A DNA stretch of 64,000 bases, from contig NZ_JACJSC010000005.1 of assembly GCF_014697575.1 (NCBI RefSeq), positions 1 through 64,000 of the forward strand, given 5' to 3'. Below the pieces are notes generated by a model. It saw only the letters and a program-made list of their open reading frames with translations, was not told the origin of the DNA and did not search any database. Both the position numbers and the translations under genes were made by a program. Shown here piece after piece: positions 7,232 through 17,116 of this stretch. The stretch is from Planktothrix sp. FACHB-1365. Its GTDB lineage: Bacteria; Cyanobacteriota; Cyanobacteriia; Cyanobacteriales; Microcoleaceae. Within the stretch, counting starts at the first letter, position 1. Each line of letters begins with the position of its first letter.

Positions 7232-9388
7232 ATGTCCAAATCTAAAAAAACCGAGCCAAAAATTACCAAAGACATCAATCTTAAAGCTCCTCAATATTAT
7301 CTCAGCCGAGAACTGAGTTGGTTAGAGTTTAACCGTCGCGTTTTAGCCGAAGCTTTAGATCCTCGAACACCTTTGTTAGAACGACTGAAATTTTTAGCGA
7401 TTTTTAGTTCTAATTTAGATGAATTTTTTATGGTGCGCGTTGCTGGAATTAAGCGACAAATTGAAGCTCAAGTGAATAAAGTCACTGCCGATGGTCGAAC
7501 CCCCCAACAACAACTCAATGCCATTCATGAACGGTTGTTACCGATGGTAATGGAACAGCATCAATATTTTGAACAACAGATTAAATCCGAATTAACTAAA
7601 AATGGAATTCATTTATTAAATTATATTGATCTGAATCAAGAACAACGAACGTATTTACAGCGTTATTTTGAAGAGGGAATTTTTCCGGTTTTAACGCCCT
7701 TAGCCATCGACCGCAGCCATCCCTTTCCCTATTTATCAAATCTGAGTTTAAATTTAGCGGTTGTTCTCAAAAATCCTGAAACTAAAGAAGAATTATTTGC
7801 GCGGGTGAAAGTACCCAGTTCTTTTCCGCGATTTATTTCCTTACCTAAAGAATTACGAGGACAAGCCAATGGGGAATTTGCGGCTTGGATTGGGGTTCCC
7901 ATTGGTCAAGTCATTGCCCATAATTTAGAATCGTTATTTCCCGGAATGGATATTCAAGATTATTACATTTTTAGAATTACACGGGATGCAGATTTAGCGG
8001 TTCAAGAAGATGAAGCAGATGATTTATTATTAGCCATTGAACAAGAATTGCGAAAACGCCGCGTTGGGGGATCTGTTGTTCGTCTGGAAATTAATAGTTC
8101 AATGCCCGATTATTTACGCAGTTTATTAGCTGATGAATTAGAATTAGAATCAGAAGATATTTATACGGTAGATGGATTAATGGGGCTACGGGATTTAATG
8201 TTTTTTCTCAGTTTACCTTTACCCGAATTAAAAGATAAACCTTGGAATGCGGTTTTACCGCGTTGGATGAAGGATAGTGAAGATATTATTCCAGCGACAT
8301 CAGGAGAAGATGAAAAAGATATTTTTGCGATTTTACGACAAAAAGATGTCTTAGTGCATCACCCGTATCAATCGTTTTCGGCAACAGTTCAACAGTTTAT
8401 TAATCAAGCTGCCCATGATCCGAATGTCTTAGCGATTAAAATGACTTTATATCGTACTTCCGGGGATTCTCCGATTATCACGGCTTTAATTGATGCGGCA
8501 GAAAATGGAAAACAGGTTGCGGTTTTAGTCGAAATTAAAGCTCGATTTGATGAAGAAAATAATATTCAATGGGCGAAAAAACTAGAACAAACGGGGGTTC
8601 ATGTTGTCTATGGATTAGTCGGACTAAAAACCCATACTAAAGTTGTGATGGTCGTGCGTCAGGAAGCGGACGGAATTCGCCGTTATGTTCATATTGGAAC
8701 CGGAAACTATAATCATAAAACAGCTAAACTGTATACCGATTTAGGATTATTAAGTGCCCGACCTGAACTGGGAGCAGATTTAACAGATTTATTCAATTTT
8801 TTAACCGGATATTCCCGTCAGCAATCCTATCGGAAATTGTTGGTTGCGCCTGTGAATATGCGACAACGATTTTTAGACTTAATTGATCGAGAAACCGAAC
8901 ACGCTCATCAAGGTAAAACAGGTCGAATCGTTGCTAAAATGAATTCCTTAGTTGACCCGGAAATTATTGAAGCTTTATATGCAGCTTCTCAAGCGGGAGT
9001 GGGTATTGATTTAATTGTCCGAGGAATGTGTAGTTTGCGTCCCGGTTTAGAAGGAATTAGTGATAATATTAAGGTGATTAGTATTATTGGACGATTCCTA
9101 GAACATTCTCGGATTTTCTATTTTAATAATGGCGGACAGGAGGAGGTTTATATTGGTTCAGCCGACTGGATGCCCCGCAACTTAAATCGCCGCGTTGAAG
9201 CGATAACTCCCATTCAAGATCCTGATATTGCTAAAGAGTTAGAAGAGATTTTAGGAATTATGTTATCCGATAATCGTAAAGCTTGGGATTTACAACCTGA
9301 TGGTCAATATATTCAACGTCGTCCTGCTGAAAATGCTCCCGAATTATGCGCCCATGATATTTTAATGGAGACGGCTTTAAAAAGTTAA
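7232..9388 (+). CDS. ppk1: polyphosphate kinase 1
   Basis: Transfers the gamma phosphate of ATP to growing polyphosphate, building the phosphate store typical of cyanobacteria. The 718-residue length is normal for the family. The N-terminal domain starts YYLSRELSWLEFNRRVLAEA, a PPK1 hallmark. The head domain follows, then two phospholipase-D-like C-terminal domains. His487 in RYVHIGTGNYN corresponds to the autophosphorylated His of the E. coli enzyme, and His625 in LEHSRIFYF is the second conserved His. SADWMPRNLNRRVEAITPI is also diagnostic. It is preceded by a 285-base gap without a recognised gene and followed after 2 bases by the EVE-domain gene, so the two are probably co-transcribed. 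Confidence 0.97.
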   Translation: MSKSKKTEPKITKDINLKAPQYYLSRELSWLEFNRRVLAEALDPRTPLLERLKFLAIFSSNLDEFFMVRVAGIKRQIEAQVNKVTADGRTPQQQLNAIHERLLPMVMEQHQYFEQQIKSELTKNGIHLLNYIDLNQEQRTYLQRYFEEGIFPVLTPLAIDRSHPFPYLSNLSLNLAVVLKNPETKEELFARVKVPSSFPRFISLPKELRGQANGEFAAWIGVPIGQVIAHNLESLFPGMDIQDYYIFRITRDADLAVQEDEADDLLLAIEQELRKRRVGGSVVRLEINSSMPDYLRSLLADELELESEDIYTVDGLMGLRDLMFFLSLPLPELKDKPWNAVLPRWMKDSEDIIPATSGEDEKDIFAILRQKDVLVHHPYQSFSATVQQFINQAAHDPNVLAIKMTLYRTSGDSPIITALIDAAENGKQVAVLVEIKARFDEENNIQWAKKLEQTGVHVVYGLVGLKTHTKVVMVVRQEADGIRRYVHIGTGNYNHKTAKLYTDLGLLSARPELGADLTDLFNFLTGYSRQQSYRKLLVAPVNMRQRFLDLIDRETEHAHQGKTGRIVAKMNSLVDPEIIEALYAASQAGVGIDLIVRGMCSLRPGLEGISDNIKVISIIGRFLEHSRIFYFNNGGQEEVYIGSADWMPRNLNRRVEAITPIQDPDIAKELEEILGIMLSDNRKAWDLQPDGQYIQRRPAENAPELCAHDILMETALKS

Positions 9389-9390
9389 GG

Positions 9391-9843
9391 ATGATGAATT
9401 ATTGGTTACTGAAATCTGAACCGGATGTTTATAGTATTGAGGATTTAAAACGCGATCGCATTTCCCTCTGGGATGGGGTGAGAAATTATCAAGCTCGAAA
9501 TTTCCTCAAAGAAATGGAAATTGGAGATCTGGCGTTTTTTTATCATTCTAATACTAAACTTCCCGGAATTGTGGGACTCGCTAAAATTATTGAAAATCAT
9601 TTGATTGATCCCACTCAATTTGATGCCCAGAGTCCCTATTTTGACCCCAAAGCAATGCCCAATTCTCCGAGATGGTATACGGTTAAAATTGAATTTGTGG
9701 AGCAATTTCAGAGTATTATTAGTTTAGATACCTTGAAACAAACCTTTAATTCTGAAGAATTTGGCGTTGTTAAACGGGGAAATCGTTTATCCGTCATCCC
9801 CGTTTCACTATCCGTTGCTGAGAGAATTTTGAGGTTACAATAA
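9391..9843 (+). CDS. EVE domain protein
   Basis: A 150-residue protein that is essentially one EVE domain, starting MNYWLLKSEPDVYSIEDLKRD with WDGVRNYQARNFL and GDLAFFYHSN, the conserved core of the thymocyte nuclear protein 1/YTH-like superfamily. The fold binds modified bases in DNA or RNA through an aromatic pocket. Bacterial members are scattered, sometimes next to restriction systems, but here the gene directly follows ppk1 with a 2-base gap. The second ATG of the initial Met-Met may be the true start. Confidence 0.9.
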   Translation: MMNYWLLKSEPDVYSIEDLKRDRISLWDGVRNYQARNFLKEMEIGDLAFFYHSNTKLPGIVGLAKIIENHLIDPTQFDAQSPYFDPKAMPNSPRWYTVKIEFVEQFQSIISLDTLKQTFNSEEFGVVKRGNRLSVIPVSLSVAERILRLQ

Positions 9844-9942
9844 TCAGGGTTTTCCTTCTCTTCCCTAGGAGGATTGAAGAAAATCGCGCCAACTGCTACA
9901 ATGATGTAGTATGTAAACATTACACTTTTAAATTTTGAGGCA

Positions 9943-12381
9943 TTGATTCAAACAGAAACCCTAGATCTATTAGAATGGGAACGGTTATGTCGCCATTTAT
10001 CCACCTTTACGGCGACAAAACTCGGTGCTGTGGCGGCGCAGCATTTACATATTCCCACGACTCCCACAGAAACCCTGCAATTATTAGCTCAAACCCAAGA
10101 AGCTTACACCTTAGAACTGCGACAAAATGGTTTAAAATTTGAAGGAATTGAAGATATTGGCGTTTATTTAGAACGGGTAGAACGCCAGGGAATGTTATCA
10201 GGAAATGAACTGCTTAATATTGCAACGACTTTAGCAGGTGCAAGGCAGTTACGACGCAGTATTGATACCCAATCTGATATTCCAATTTTAACAAACTTAA
10301 TCTCAGAATTGCGAACCTATCCTGAGTTAGAACAGGAGATTCATCGCTGCATTGATGAACGGGGAGATGTTGCCGATCGCGCGAGTCCTAAATTAGGAGA
10401 AATTCGGGGGCGGTTACGCAGTATTCGAGATCGAATTTATGATATTTTGCAAAATATTATTCAACGAAAATCTAATGCAGTTCAAGAACAGTTAATTACC
10501 CAAAGGGGCGATCGCTTTGTTATCCCCGTAAAAGCGTCTCAAAAAGATGCAATTCCAGGGATTGTTCATGATAGTTCAACCACAGGTTCAACCCTCTATA
10601 TTGAACCCAAAGCTACCATTGATCTGAATAATCAACTCAGACAAATTCAACGGCAAGAAAAAGCCGAAGAAGACATTATTTTACAAGCTTTAAGCGAACA
10701 AGTTGGAGCGGTTAAACCGGATTTAGAACGATTATTAATCATTGTCACAACCCTGGATTTAGCCGTTGCTAAAGCTCGTTATAGCTTGTGGTTAGAAGCA
10801 AATCCCCCCAAATTTATTGATGTAGAATCCTCAGAAGAGGCAACTTCAAATCCTATTAACCTCCGACAACTTCGCCATCCTTTATTAGTGTGGCAACAGC
10901 AACATGAACAAGGCTTCCCCGTTGTTCCCATTGATGTTTTTATTCATCCCAAAATTCGAGTTGTAGCCATTACCGGCCCTAATACCGGAGGTAAAACCGT
11001 TACTTTAAAAACCATTGGATTAGCCGCATTAATGGCAAAAGTGGGGTTATTTATTCCAGCCAGAGAACCCGTAGAATTACCTTGGTTTGAGCAGGTTTTA
11101 GCTGATATTGGAGATGAACAATCCATTGAGCAAAGTTTATCGACATTTTCCGGTCATATTCGCCGAATTAGTCGAATTTTAGCTGCGATTAATTCTCAAG
11201 GTGAGACTGAAGAAAAGACTCGATCTTCGAGTTTAATTCTACTCGATGAAGTGGGGGCTGGAACCGATCCCACCGAAGGCAGTGCTTTAGCGATCGCCCT
11301 TTTACAATATTTAGCAGATCATAGCTTATTAACCATTGCAACCACTCACTTTGGGGAACTGAAATCGTTAAAATATGACGATGAACGGTTTGAAAATGCC
11401 TCCGTTGAATTTGATGAACAATCCTTACAACCCACCTATCGATTATTATGGGGAATTCCAGGGCGTTCTAATGCCTTAACCATTGCCAAACGTTTAGGAT
11501 TAAACTCAGAAATTGTCGAACAAGCGGCGAGTTATGTCGGGGAAAGTTCTGAGGAAGTTAATCAAGTAATTGCGGGGTTAGAAGCGCAACGCCGTCAACA
11601 GGAAACCAAAGCTCAAGCTGCTAGTCAGTTATTAAAAGATACAGAACGTTTGCATCAGGAATTAGCCCAAAAAGCAGCCGCATTAAAACAACGAGAAAGG
11701 GAGTTAAAGCAAGTTCAAGAACAGGCAATTCAAGATACTTTAATTCAAGCAAAAGCGGAAATTGCTAAAGTGATTCGGCGCTTACAACAAGGAACCCCAA
11801 CGGGTCAAGATACCACCCAAGCAACGGAGGCTTTAAATCAAATTGCCCAACAGTATTTACCTTCTCGAAAAGAACCCCCAAAACCACCCCCAGAGTTTAA
11901 ACCAAAAGTGGGAGATCGGATTAGAATTCCCCGGTTTGGTCAAACGGCTGAGGTTTTAAGTGAACCGACTTCTGACGGTGAAATTACCGTGCGGTTTGGG
12001 ATAATGAAAATGACTGTAGGGTTAGCCGAAATTGAGTCCTTAGAAGGCTTAAAACCGACTATTCCTAAACTCCCAGAACGGAAAAAAGAACCCACTCCTG
12101 AAAAGGAACAAAAACCAGAACGACCTATTGTTAGAACGTCTAAAAATACCATTGATCTTCGAGGAAAACGTACCTCTGAAGCTGAAATTGAACTGGATCG
12201 AATGTTGGGTCAAATTCATGATTTTGGAGCAATTTGGATTATTCATGGAAAAGGAACCGGACAACTGAGAAAGGGAGTTCATGAATTTTTGACCAACCAT
12301 CCGTTAGTAGAACGATTTGAATTAGCTCCACAAAATGATGGGGGAATTGGTGTTACAATTGCTTATTTAGGACATTCCTAA
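9943..12381 (+). CDS. mutS2: endonuclease MutS2
   Basis: An 812-residue MutS2: MutS-like core and clamp, ATPase with P-loop TGPNTGGKTVTLKTIG near residue 345 and Walker B LILLDEVGAGTDPTEGSALA, a long coiled coil (about 530-640), and a C-terminal Smr nuclease domain with TIDLRGKRTSEAEIELD and IIHGKGTGQLRKGV. MutS2 limits recombination by acting on branched DNA and, in some bacteria, splits collided ribosomes. The N-terminus IQTETLDLLEW fits the family only if translation starts at the TTG at 9943. A GAGG lies just two bases before it, closer than ideal, so initiation is probably weak. Confidence 0.96.
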   Translation: MIQTETLDLLEWERLCRHLSTFTATKLGAVAAQHLHIPTTPTETLQLLAQTQEAYTLELRQNGLKFEGIEDIGVYLERVERQGMLSGNELLNIATTLAGARQLRRSIDTQSDIPILTNLISELRTYPELEQEIHRCIDERGDVADRASPKLGEIRGRLRSIRDRIYDILQNIIQRKSNAVQEQLITQRGDRFVIPVKASQKDAIPGIVHDSSTTGSTLYIEPKATIDLNNQLRQIQRQEKAEEDIILQALSEQVGAVKPDLERLLIIVTTLDLAVAKARYSLWLEANPPKFIDVESSEEATSNPINLRQLRHPLLVWQQQHEQGFPVVPIDVFIHPKIRVVAITGPNTGGKTVTLKTIGLAALMAKVGLFIPAREPVELPWFEQVLADIGDEQSIEQSLSTFSGHIRRISRILAAINSQGETEEKTRSSSLILLDEVGAGTDPTEGSALAIALLQYLADHSLLTIATTHFGELKSLKYDDERFENASVEFDEQSLQPTYRLLWGIPGRSNALTIAKRLGLNSEIVEQAASYVGESSEEVNQVIAGLEAQRRQQETKAQAASQLLKDTERLHQELAQKAAALKQRERELKQVQEQAIQDTLIQAKAEIAKVIRRLQQGTPTGQDTTQATEALNQIAQQYLPSRKEPPKPPPEFKPKVGDRIRIPRFGQTAEVLSEPTSDGEITVRFGIMKMTVGLAEIESLEGLKPTIPKLPERKKEPTPEKEQKPERPIVRTSKNTIDLRGKRTSEAEIELDRMLGQIHDFGAIWIIHGKGTGQLRKGVHEFLTNHPLVERFELAPQNDGGIGVTIAYLGHS

Positions 12382-12417
12382 AACAAGGCATGAATTTAAC
12401 TTAAATTCAGATCACTT

Positions 12418-12444
12418 GTAAGGGCGAGGGAACCTCGCCCCTAC
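12418..12444. repeat. dispersed palindromic repeat (GGCGAGG/CCTCGCC type)
   Basis: GTA-AGGGCGAGG and CCTCGCCC-CTAC form an imperfect palindrome in the 119-base gap after mutS2. This is one of several short palindromic families in this window and may also help end the mutS2 transcript. Confidence 0.6.
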
Positions 12445-12500
12445 GTCCGTAATGCAGGTTCAAGGTTAATTTTGAGGATTAATAATAGGGGTTTTTAAAA

Positions 12501-13058
12501 ATGCTAAATTCAGATAAAGCTGATATTCAAATATCTAACCCTAATTTAAAGGATTTAAACCCCGAACCGAACCCCGAACTCTTCGGAAAGATTACCCTAC
12601 AAATTCAACTATCATTATTAGCTATTGAAGCCTTAACTGGAATAGCCTTAGAAACCATTTTACAAGTCGGAAGTCTACTAAAAATAGAGACTTCTGTTCC
12701 TGATCAAATTCAATTATTACAAAAACACTCAGACCAAAATCCTCTATCTATTGAAGAAATGCGATCGCTGGTTCTGATTATTTGTTATATTGCTCAACAG
12801 GATCAAGTGTTAATTCGCCGTGCATTAGGGTTAGTCGAACAAATGGCACATCAAAAAACCGAATTTCGTCAAGTCACCTTGCTACGGGACTATTTAGATA
12901 CCTTTAAGGACAGTTATCAACAATGGATGACCTCAAACCCTAAAACCCCCTTAGACCTGGATACCCTAGCCATTAAATTACTGATTGATTTATTATTTTA
13001 TAGTAAACCTGATAGCCATCAACAATTATGGTTAACACTGATAGAGTCGCCAGTTTAG
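12501..13058 (+). CDS. DUF3038-like cyanobacterial protein
   Basis: A 185-residue, mostly helical soluble protein. The segment KITLQIQLSLLAIEALTGIALETIL (residues about 30-55) matches the start of the cyanobacterial DUF3038 family, as does its place 24 bases before a DUF4335 gene; the two families often occur together. The rest has leucine-rich helices (LLIDLLFYSKPDSHQQLWL). No catalytic motif is visible. The family is assigned by memory of the motif and by synteny, so moderate confidence is right. The function is unknown. Confidence 0.7.
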   Translation: MLNSDKADIQISNPNLKDLNPEPNPELFGKITLQIQLSLLAIEALTGIALETILQVGSLLKIETSVPDQIQLLQKHSDQNPLSIEEMRSLVLIICYIAQQDQVLIRRALGLVEQMAHQKTEFRQVTLLRDYLDTFKDSYQQWMTSNPKTPLDLDTLAIKLLIDLLFYSKPDSHQQLWLTLIESPV

Positions 13059-13082
13059 TTTATCCTTAACGGTTAAGATATT

Positions 13083-14564
13083 ATGATGATTATTCGACGC
13101 TATACCCCCCCAACTTGCAGCTTAGAAGTTCAGGCGAAACGTTCTTTTCTATCTCGTCTGAAACAACAACCGATTTTAGAACAGTTTAAATTTAAACTTT
13201 GCTTTGATGATCCACGTTTACCCGATGCCGATCATATTACCATTGAAGGCGATCGCACTCAACTAGAAACCCTCTATCAAGTTATTAAAAATTATATTCA
13301 AAATTTTCTTAATTTCTCTCCCAAATCTACTCATCAATCTGAAACTTTATCCCTTAATTCTTCTACAGAAAATACCCCAGCTTATGTAATTTTTGATGGT
13401 GAACCTTCGGAAATTACCATTAAACCCGATGGTTTATTATATCATAACTTATTTTTCGGTAATTTATCCGATAATTCTGCCCAGTCTTTAGTTCATTTAA
13501 GCGTTTTACAACTCTTTGATCTGGCTACGGCTTTAGATGAATATGCAACGGAAGCCGAACAATTACCGAATCTAAAATCCTTAGAAAAAACCACACCGGA
13601 ATGGTTAAAAACGATTTTATTTATTATAATTTCTATTGGTTGTTTAACGGGTTTAATTAGACTCATTAATCTCTATCGCCAACCTCAAACTCAAACCGCC
13701 ACCCAACCGTCCCAAACCGTTCAAATTCCGCCCCCTAATTTGGTTCCCTTACCCCCTCCTCCCACCTTAGCCCCCCTTCCCGTTCCCTCTGTACCCCCGC
13801 CCGCCCAGGTCAAAGTCGCCCCCAATTTACCCCCCGTCAATACCGCCCCCCTCCCCGTTCCCGCCCCCCTATTTCCCGACTCAGTATCCCCCCAAACCTT
13901 CCCCAACCTGACCCCCTCGGAACCGGGGTTAATTATTATTCCCCAGGACTCTCCAGCAAGGGATGGGTCTGCACCTCCCCCACCGCCACCCCTCGCCGCA
14001 CCCGCACCCCCACCGCCCTCCGTCGCAGTTACTCAACCTCAAACGCCGCCTCCATCTCCCCCGGTACTCTTTGCACCCCAAACCATTGAATTACCCACTT
14101 TAAAAAATGCACAAACCCCGATTATTTTAGAAGTTCCTTCTCCTGAAACAACGGCTGAAAAACCTTCTAATTCTTCCTCGGAAAATTCTAATACTGATGA
14201 AGAAAATTATTTAGCTCAATTGAATAAACGTCCGCCAACAATTGCAGCAACTCGTCAACAGGATACTACCCTATTTGATCAAATTCCGCAAGTGGCAGAA
14301 GTTAGAAACTATTTTCAAAATATTTGGTATCCTCCTAAAAATTTAAAACGCACGTTACAATATAGTTTAACCCTTAATTCCGATGGTTCTTTGCAGAGTA
14401 TTAACCCGGTGGGTCAGCCTGCGGTTAATCGTCAAAAACAACTGGATTTTCCAGAAATTGGGAAACCTTTTGTTTCTCCCTTGGAGTCAGGAAAAACCCC
14501 TAAAATTCGGTTAATTTTACAGCCGGATGGGAGTGTTCAAGCATTTTTAGAATCCTTGAATTAG
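13083..14564 (+). CDS. DUF4335 membrane protein with proline-rich linker
   Basis: A 493-residue protein. Residues 1-175 form a globular DUF4335-type domain starting MIIRRYTPPTCSLEVQAK. One membrane helix follows (WLKTILFIIISIGCLTGLIRL, about 180-200), then a proline-rich stretch of about 150 residues with runs of PPPPP, then a C-terminal globular domain with RNYFQNIWYPPKNLKRTLQY and a repeated LTLNSDGSLQSI / LILQPDGSVQAF pattern. The layout suggests a cytoplasmic N-domain and a C-domain carried across the membrane on a stiff linker, a little like TonB. It is probably co-transcribed with the preceding DUF3038-like gene. The function is unknown. Confidence 0.8.
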   Translation: MMIIRRYTPPTCSLEVQAKRSFLSRLKQQPILEQFKFKLCFDDPRLPDADHITIEGDRTQLETLYQVIKNYIQNFLNFSPKSTHQSETLSLNSSTENTPAYVIFDGEPSEITIKPDGLLYHNLFFGNLSDNSAQSLVHLSVLQLFDLATALDEYATEAEQLPNLKSLEKTTPEWLKTILFIIISIGCLTGLIRLINLYRQPQTQTATQPSQTVQIPPPNLVPLPPPPTLAPLPVPSVPPPAQVKVAPNLPPVNTAPLPVPAPLFPDSVSPQTFPNLTPSEPGLIIIPQDSPARDGSAPPPPPPLAAPAPPPPSVAVTQPQTPPPSPPVLFAPQTIELPTLKNAQTPIILEVPSPETTAEKPSNSSSENSNTDEENYLAQLNKRPPTIAATRQQDTTLFDQIPQVAEVRNYFQNIWYPPKNLKRTLQYSLTLNSDGSLQSINPVGQPAVNRQKQLDFPEIGKPFVSPLESGKTPKIRLILQPDGSVQAFLESLN

Positions 14565-14569
14565 GGGTT

Positions 14570-15022
14570 TTATAGGGGTGTTTCCCAAAATTTCCCCGTT
14601 AATAAACTGTCTATATCCTGGGGAAACGGACAAACATTAGGAAATTCTGCATCATATTCAATTCTCATATTTTCCAAAGCTTCCTGATAGCAATCAAGAT
14701 AAATTTCTTGTAGATAATTTCTCAAACTTGGAGAATCCTTTAACTGTTTTTTAATATCCTTTTGGGTTCGAGAAATGGTTACTTCCCAACCTCGATAACA
14801 ATCGGGTAACGGAACATAACATCGTTTTAAAGCGTGTTCAAACAACGTTGTTAACCGACTTTCTAATTCCCGTTTATCCCGCTTTCCCAAAGATTCGATC
14901 TCCTCAATTAAATTGTCCCAATCTAAATTTTCAATATTTCGAGATTTTAACTGATTAACGGTATCTTCAATCCACAGCGCAAAATCAATATCATAAAGTG
15001 TTTTTAACGAAGTTTGAGTCAT
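14570..15022 (-). CDS. DUF29 family protein
   Basis: A 150-residue protein with the DUF29 signature: LYDIDFALWIEDTVNQLKSRNIENLDWDNLIEEIESLGK, then a helical block with ESRLTTLFEHALKRCY and WEVTISRTQKDIKKQL. DUF29 proteins are abundant and often multicopy in cyanobacteria, frequently near accessory genes. Their biochemical role is not established. It converges on the DUF4335 gene with 5 bases between stop codons. Confidence 0.9.
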   Translation of the reverse strand: MTQTSLKTLYDIDFALWIEDTVNQLKSRNIENLDWDNLIEEIESLGKRDKRELESRLTTLFEHALKRCYVPLPDCYRGWEVTISRTQKDIKKQLKDSPSLRNYLQEIYLDCYQEALENMRIEYDAEFPNVCPFPQDIDSLLTGKFWETPL

Positions 15023-15092
15023 AATTATAACCTACATCTTAATCATAATTTAATTTTAACGCAGTTGAAATGCGATCGCCCATTGATTCATC

Positions 15093-15250
15093 TTGTCATA
15101 CTGAGTGAAACGAAGTATCTTAGAGATATTTCTTGCACATTTTCTTGTTGCTAGGTTCTACCTAGCAATACTTTAATCAGGCTCCGCCTGCTGTTAACAA
15201 GAGGCAGAGCCTCCTGAATAGAGTTCCCAGGTAGAACCAGGGAACCAGGG
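15093..15250. repeat. intergenic repeat cluster
   Basis: The gap before the TPR gene holds a TGTCATACTGAG...AAGTATCTTAGAGATATTT element (15093-15130; a related copy lies at 19759-19810) and a set of short palindromes. These include AGGTTCTACCT, CAGGC-TCCG-GCCTG-like arms and AGGCAGAGCCTCCT, related to the palindromes upstream of the RAYT gene at 46.1 kb. No gene is seen here. Confidence 0.55.
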
Positions 15251-15256
15251 ATCACC

Positions 15257-17116
15257 TTAATTTTCTGTCTCAACTTCCATCTCCCTTAAAAACAATTGAC
15301 CCAAAGGATGTTGATACAAACCCTCTAATTCCTCAGCGCGACCTGCGTTAATTACTTCTCGCCATAATTGAGTTAAATTCTCCCAAGTTGTAATAGTGTC
15401 AGGGTGTTCTGTTCCTAATTTCTGTATCCGAATTTCTAATGCTCGTAAATACAATAATTCCGCTTCGCTGTAGTTTCCCTGGTTAGAGTACAGAAGAGCT
15501 AAGTTGTTTAAGGCGGTTGCTAAATCTGGATGGTCTGGGGGTAAGGATTTTTCATCAATGGCAATGGCTCTTTTCAACAAGGGTTCGGCTGCGGTGTAGT
15601 TTCCTTGATGAAGGTACAGATTGGCTAACTTGTTTAAGTGGGTTGCTAAAGTTGGATGGTCTGGCGATAAGGATTTTTCAGCAATGGCAATAGCTCTTTT
15701 ATACAATAGTTCGGCTTCGGTGTAGTTTCCCTGGTTAAAGTACAAACTGGCTAAGTTGTTTAAGTAGCTTGCTAAAGTTGGATGGTCTGGGGCTAAGGAT
15801 TTTTCAGCAATGGCAATAGCTCTTTTGTACAAGGGTTCGGCTTCGTTGTAGTTTCCCTGTTTAAAGTACAAACTGGCTAAGTTGTTTAAGTGGGTTGCTA
15901 AAGTTGGATGGTCTGGGGGTAAGGATTTTTCATCAATGGCAATGGCTCTTTTCAACAAGGGTTCGGCTTCGCTGTAGTTTCCCTGGGAATAGTACAGATT
16001 CGCTAAGGAGCTTAAGTAGGTTGCTAAATATGGATGGTCTGGGGATAAGGATTTTTCGGCAATGGCAATGGCTCTTTTGTACAACAGTTCGGCTTCGCTG
16101 TAGTTTCCCTGGGAATTGTACAGATTGGCTAAGTTGCTTAAGTGGGTTGCTAAAGTTGGATGGTCTGGGGGTAAGGATTTTTCGGCAATGGCAATGGCTC
16201 TTTTGTACAACAGTTCGGCTTCGCTGTAGTTTCCCTGGGAATTGTACAGAGCGGCTAAGTTGCTTAAGTCGATTGCTAAATCTGGATGGTCTGGGGGTAA
16301 GGATTTTTCATCAATGGCAATGGCTCTTTTCAACAAGGGTTCGGCTTCGCTGTAGTTTCCCTGATTGTTGTACAGATCTGCTAAGTTGTTTAAGTGGATT
16401 GCTAAAGTTGGATGGTCTGGGGGTAAGGATTTTTCATCAATGGCAATGGCTCTTTTCAACAAGGGTTCGGCTTCGCTGTAGTTTCCCTGGGAATTGTACA
16501 AATAGGCTAAGTTGTTTAAGTCGGTTGCTAAACCTGGATGGTCTGGGGGTAAGGATTTTTCATCAATGGCAATGGCTCTTTTCAACAAGGGTTCGGCTTC
16601 GCTGTAGTTTCCCTGGGAATTGTACAGAGCGGCTAAGTTGCTTAAGTGGGCTGCTAACTCTGGATGGTCTGGGGGTAAGGATTTTTCATCAATGGCAATG
16701 GCTCTTTTCAACAAGGGTTCGGCTTCGCTGTAGTTTCCCTGGAAATAATACGCTACACCCAGTCCCTCGCAACTCTTAGCCAAATCAGGATGATCAACGG
16801 GTAAACGTTTTTCTGCTAAATCTAAACCTTTCTTCGACCAATATTCAGTTATTCCATAGCGACCTTGACCAACATAAAAATTATGTAAACCCACATAAGG
16901 GTAAATTAAATCCTCATTTCTCAGTGCATCGGTGAAGTGGGTGGCGACTTCTTCCAGATGCGGAATGATTAACGTTAATTTGGCGATATCATCATTCGTT
17001 AAAATACTAAGATCAGGCATTTCCTTAACTTCCGTTGCTAGGGTTTGCGTGATCGCTTTTTTCAATAGATTAATTTCCTCAACAGGTACAGAAGTATTCC
17101 CTAAATTAGTTAACAT
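15257..17116 (-). CDS. tetratricopeptide (kinesin-light-chain type) repeat protein, likely sensor half of a split STAND system
   Basis: A 619-residue protein. After a helical N-terminal domain of about 110 residues come eleven 42-residue TPR units of the kinesin-light-chain type, each with LNNLAxLYxxQGNYSEAEPLLKRAIAI and EKSLPPDHP. A short C-terminal region ends with LGQLFLREMEVETEN. The DNA of the repeats is nearly identical from unit to unit (126-bp period), so copy number may change by slippage or recombination. The start codon lies inside the end of the NB-ARC gene (11-base overlap), so translation is coupled. In one-piece STAND proteins the NB-ARC and TPR parts are fused; here they are separate. 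It likely recognises a ligand or a pathogen-derived protein. Confidence 0.9.
   Translation of the reverse strand: MLTNLGNTSVPVEEINLLKKAITQTLATEVKEMPDLSILTNDDIAKLTLIIPHLEEVATHFTDALRNEDLIYPYVGLHNFYVGQGRYGITEYWSKKGLDLAEKRLPVDHPDLAKSCEGLGVAYYFQGNYSEAEPLLKRAIAIDEKSLPPDHPELAAHLSNLAALYNSQGNYSEAEPLLKRAIAIDEKSLPPDHPGLATDLNNLAYLYNSQGNYSEAEPLLKRAIAIDEKSLPPDHPTLAIHLNNLADLYNNQGNYSEAEPLLKRAIAIDEKSLPPDHPDLAIDLSNLAALYNSQGNYSEAELLYKRAIAIAEKSLPPDHPTLATHLSNLANLYNSQGNYSEAELLYKRAIAIAEKSLSPDHPYLATYLSSLANLYYSQGNYSEAEPLLKRAIAIDEKSLPPDHPTLATHLNNLASLYFKQGNYNEAEPLYKRAIAIAEKSLAPDHPTLASYLNNLASLYFNQGNYTEAELLYKRAIAIAEKSLSPDHPTLATHLNKLANLYLHQGNYTAAEPLLKRAIAIDEKSLPPDHPDLATALNNLALLYSNQGNYSEAELLYLRALEIRIQKLGTEHPDTITTWENLTQLWREVINAGRAEELEGLYQHPLGQLFLREMEVETEN

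Noticed and set aside
13721-13906. Gly-rich minus-strand frame opposite the DUF4335 gene
   Set aside because: It is the complement of the proline-rich linker codons (CCC read as GGG).
15895-16779. Long plus-strand frame opposite the TPR gene, with its own internal repeat (LRCSFPGNCT)
   Set aside because: It is the antisense reading of the 126-bp TPR repeats; the repeated peptide is only a shadow of those units.
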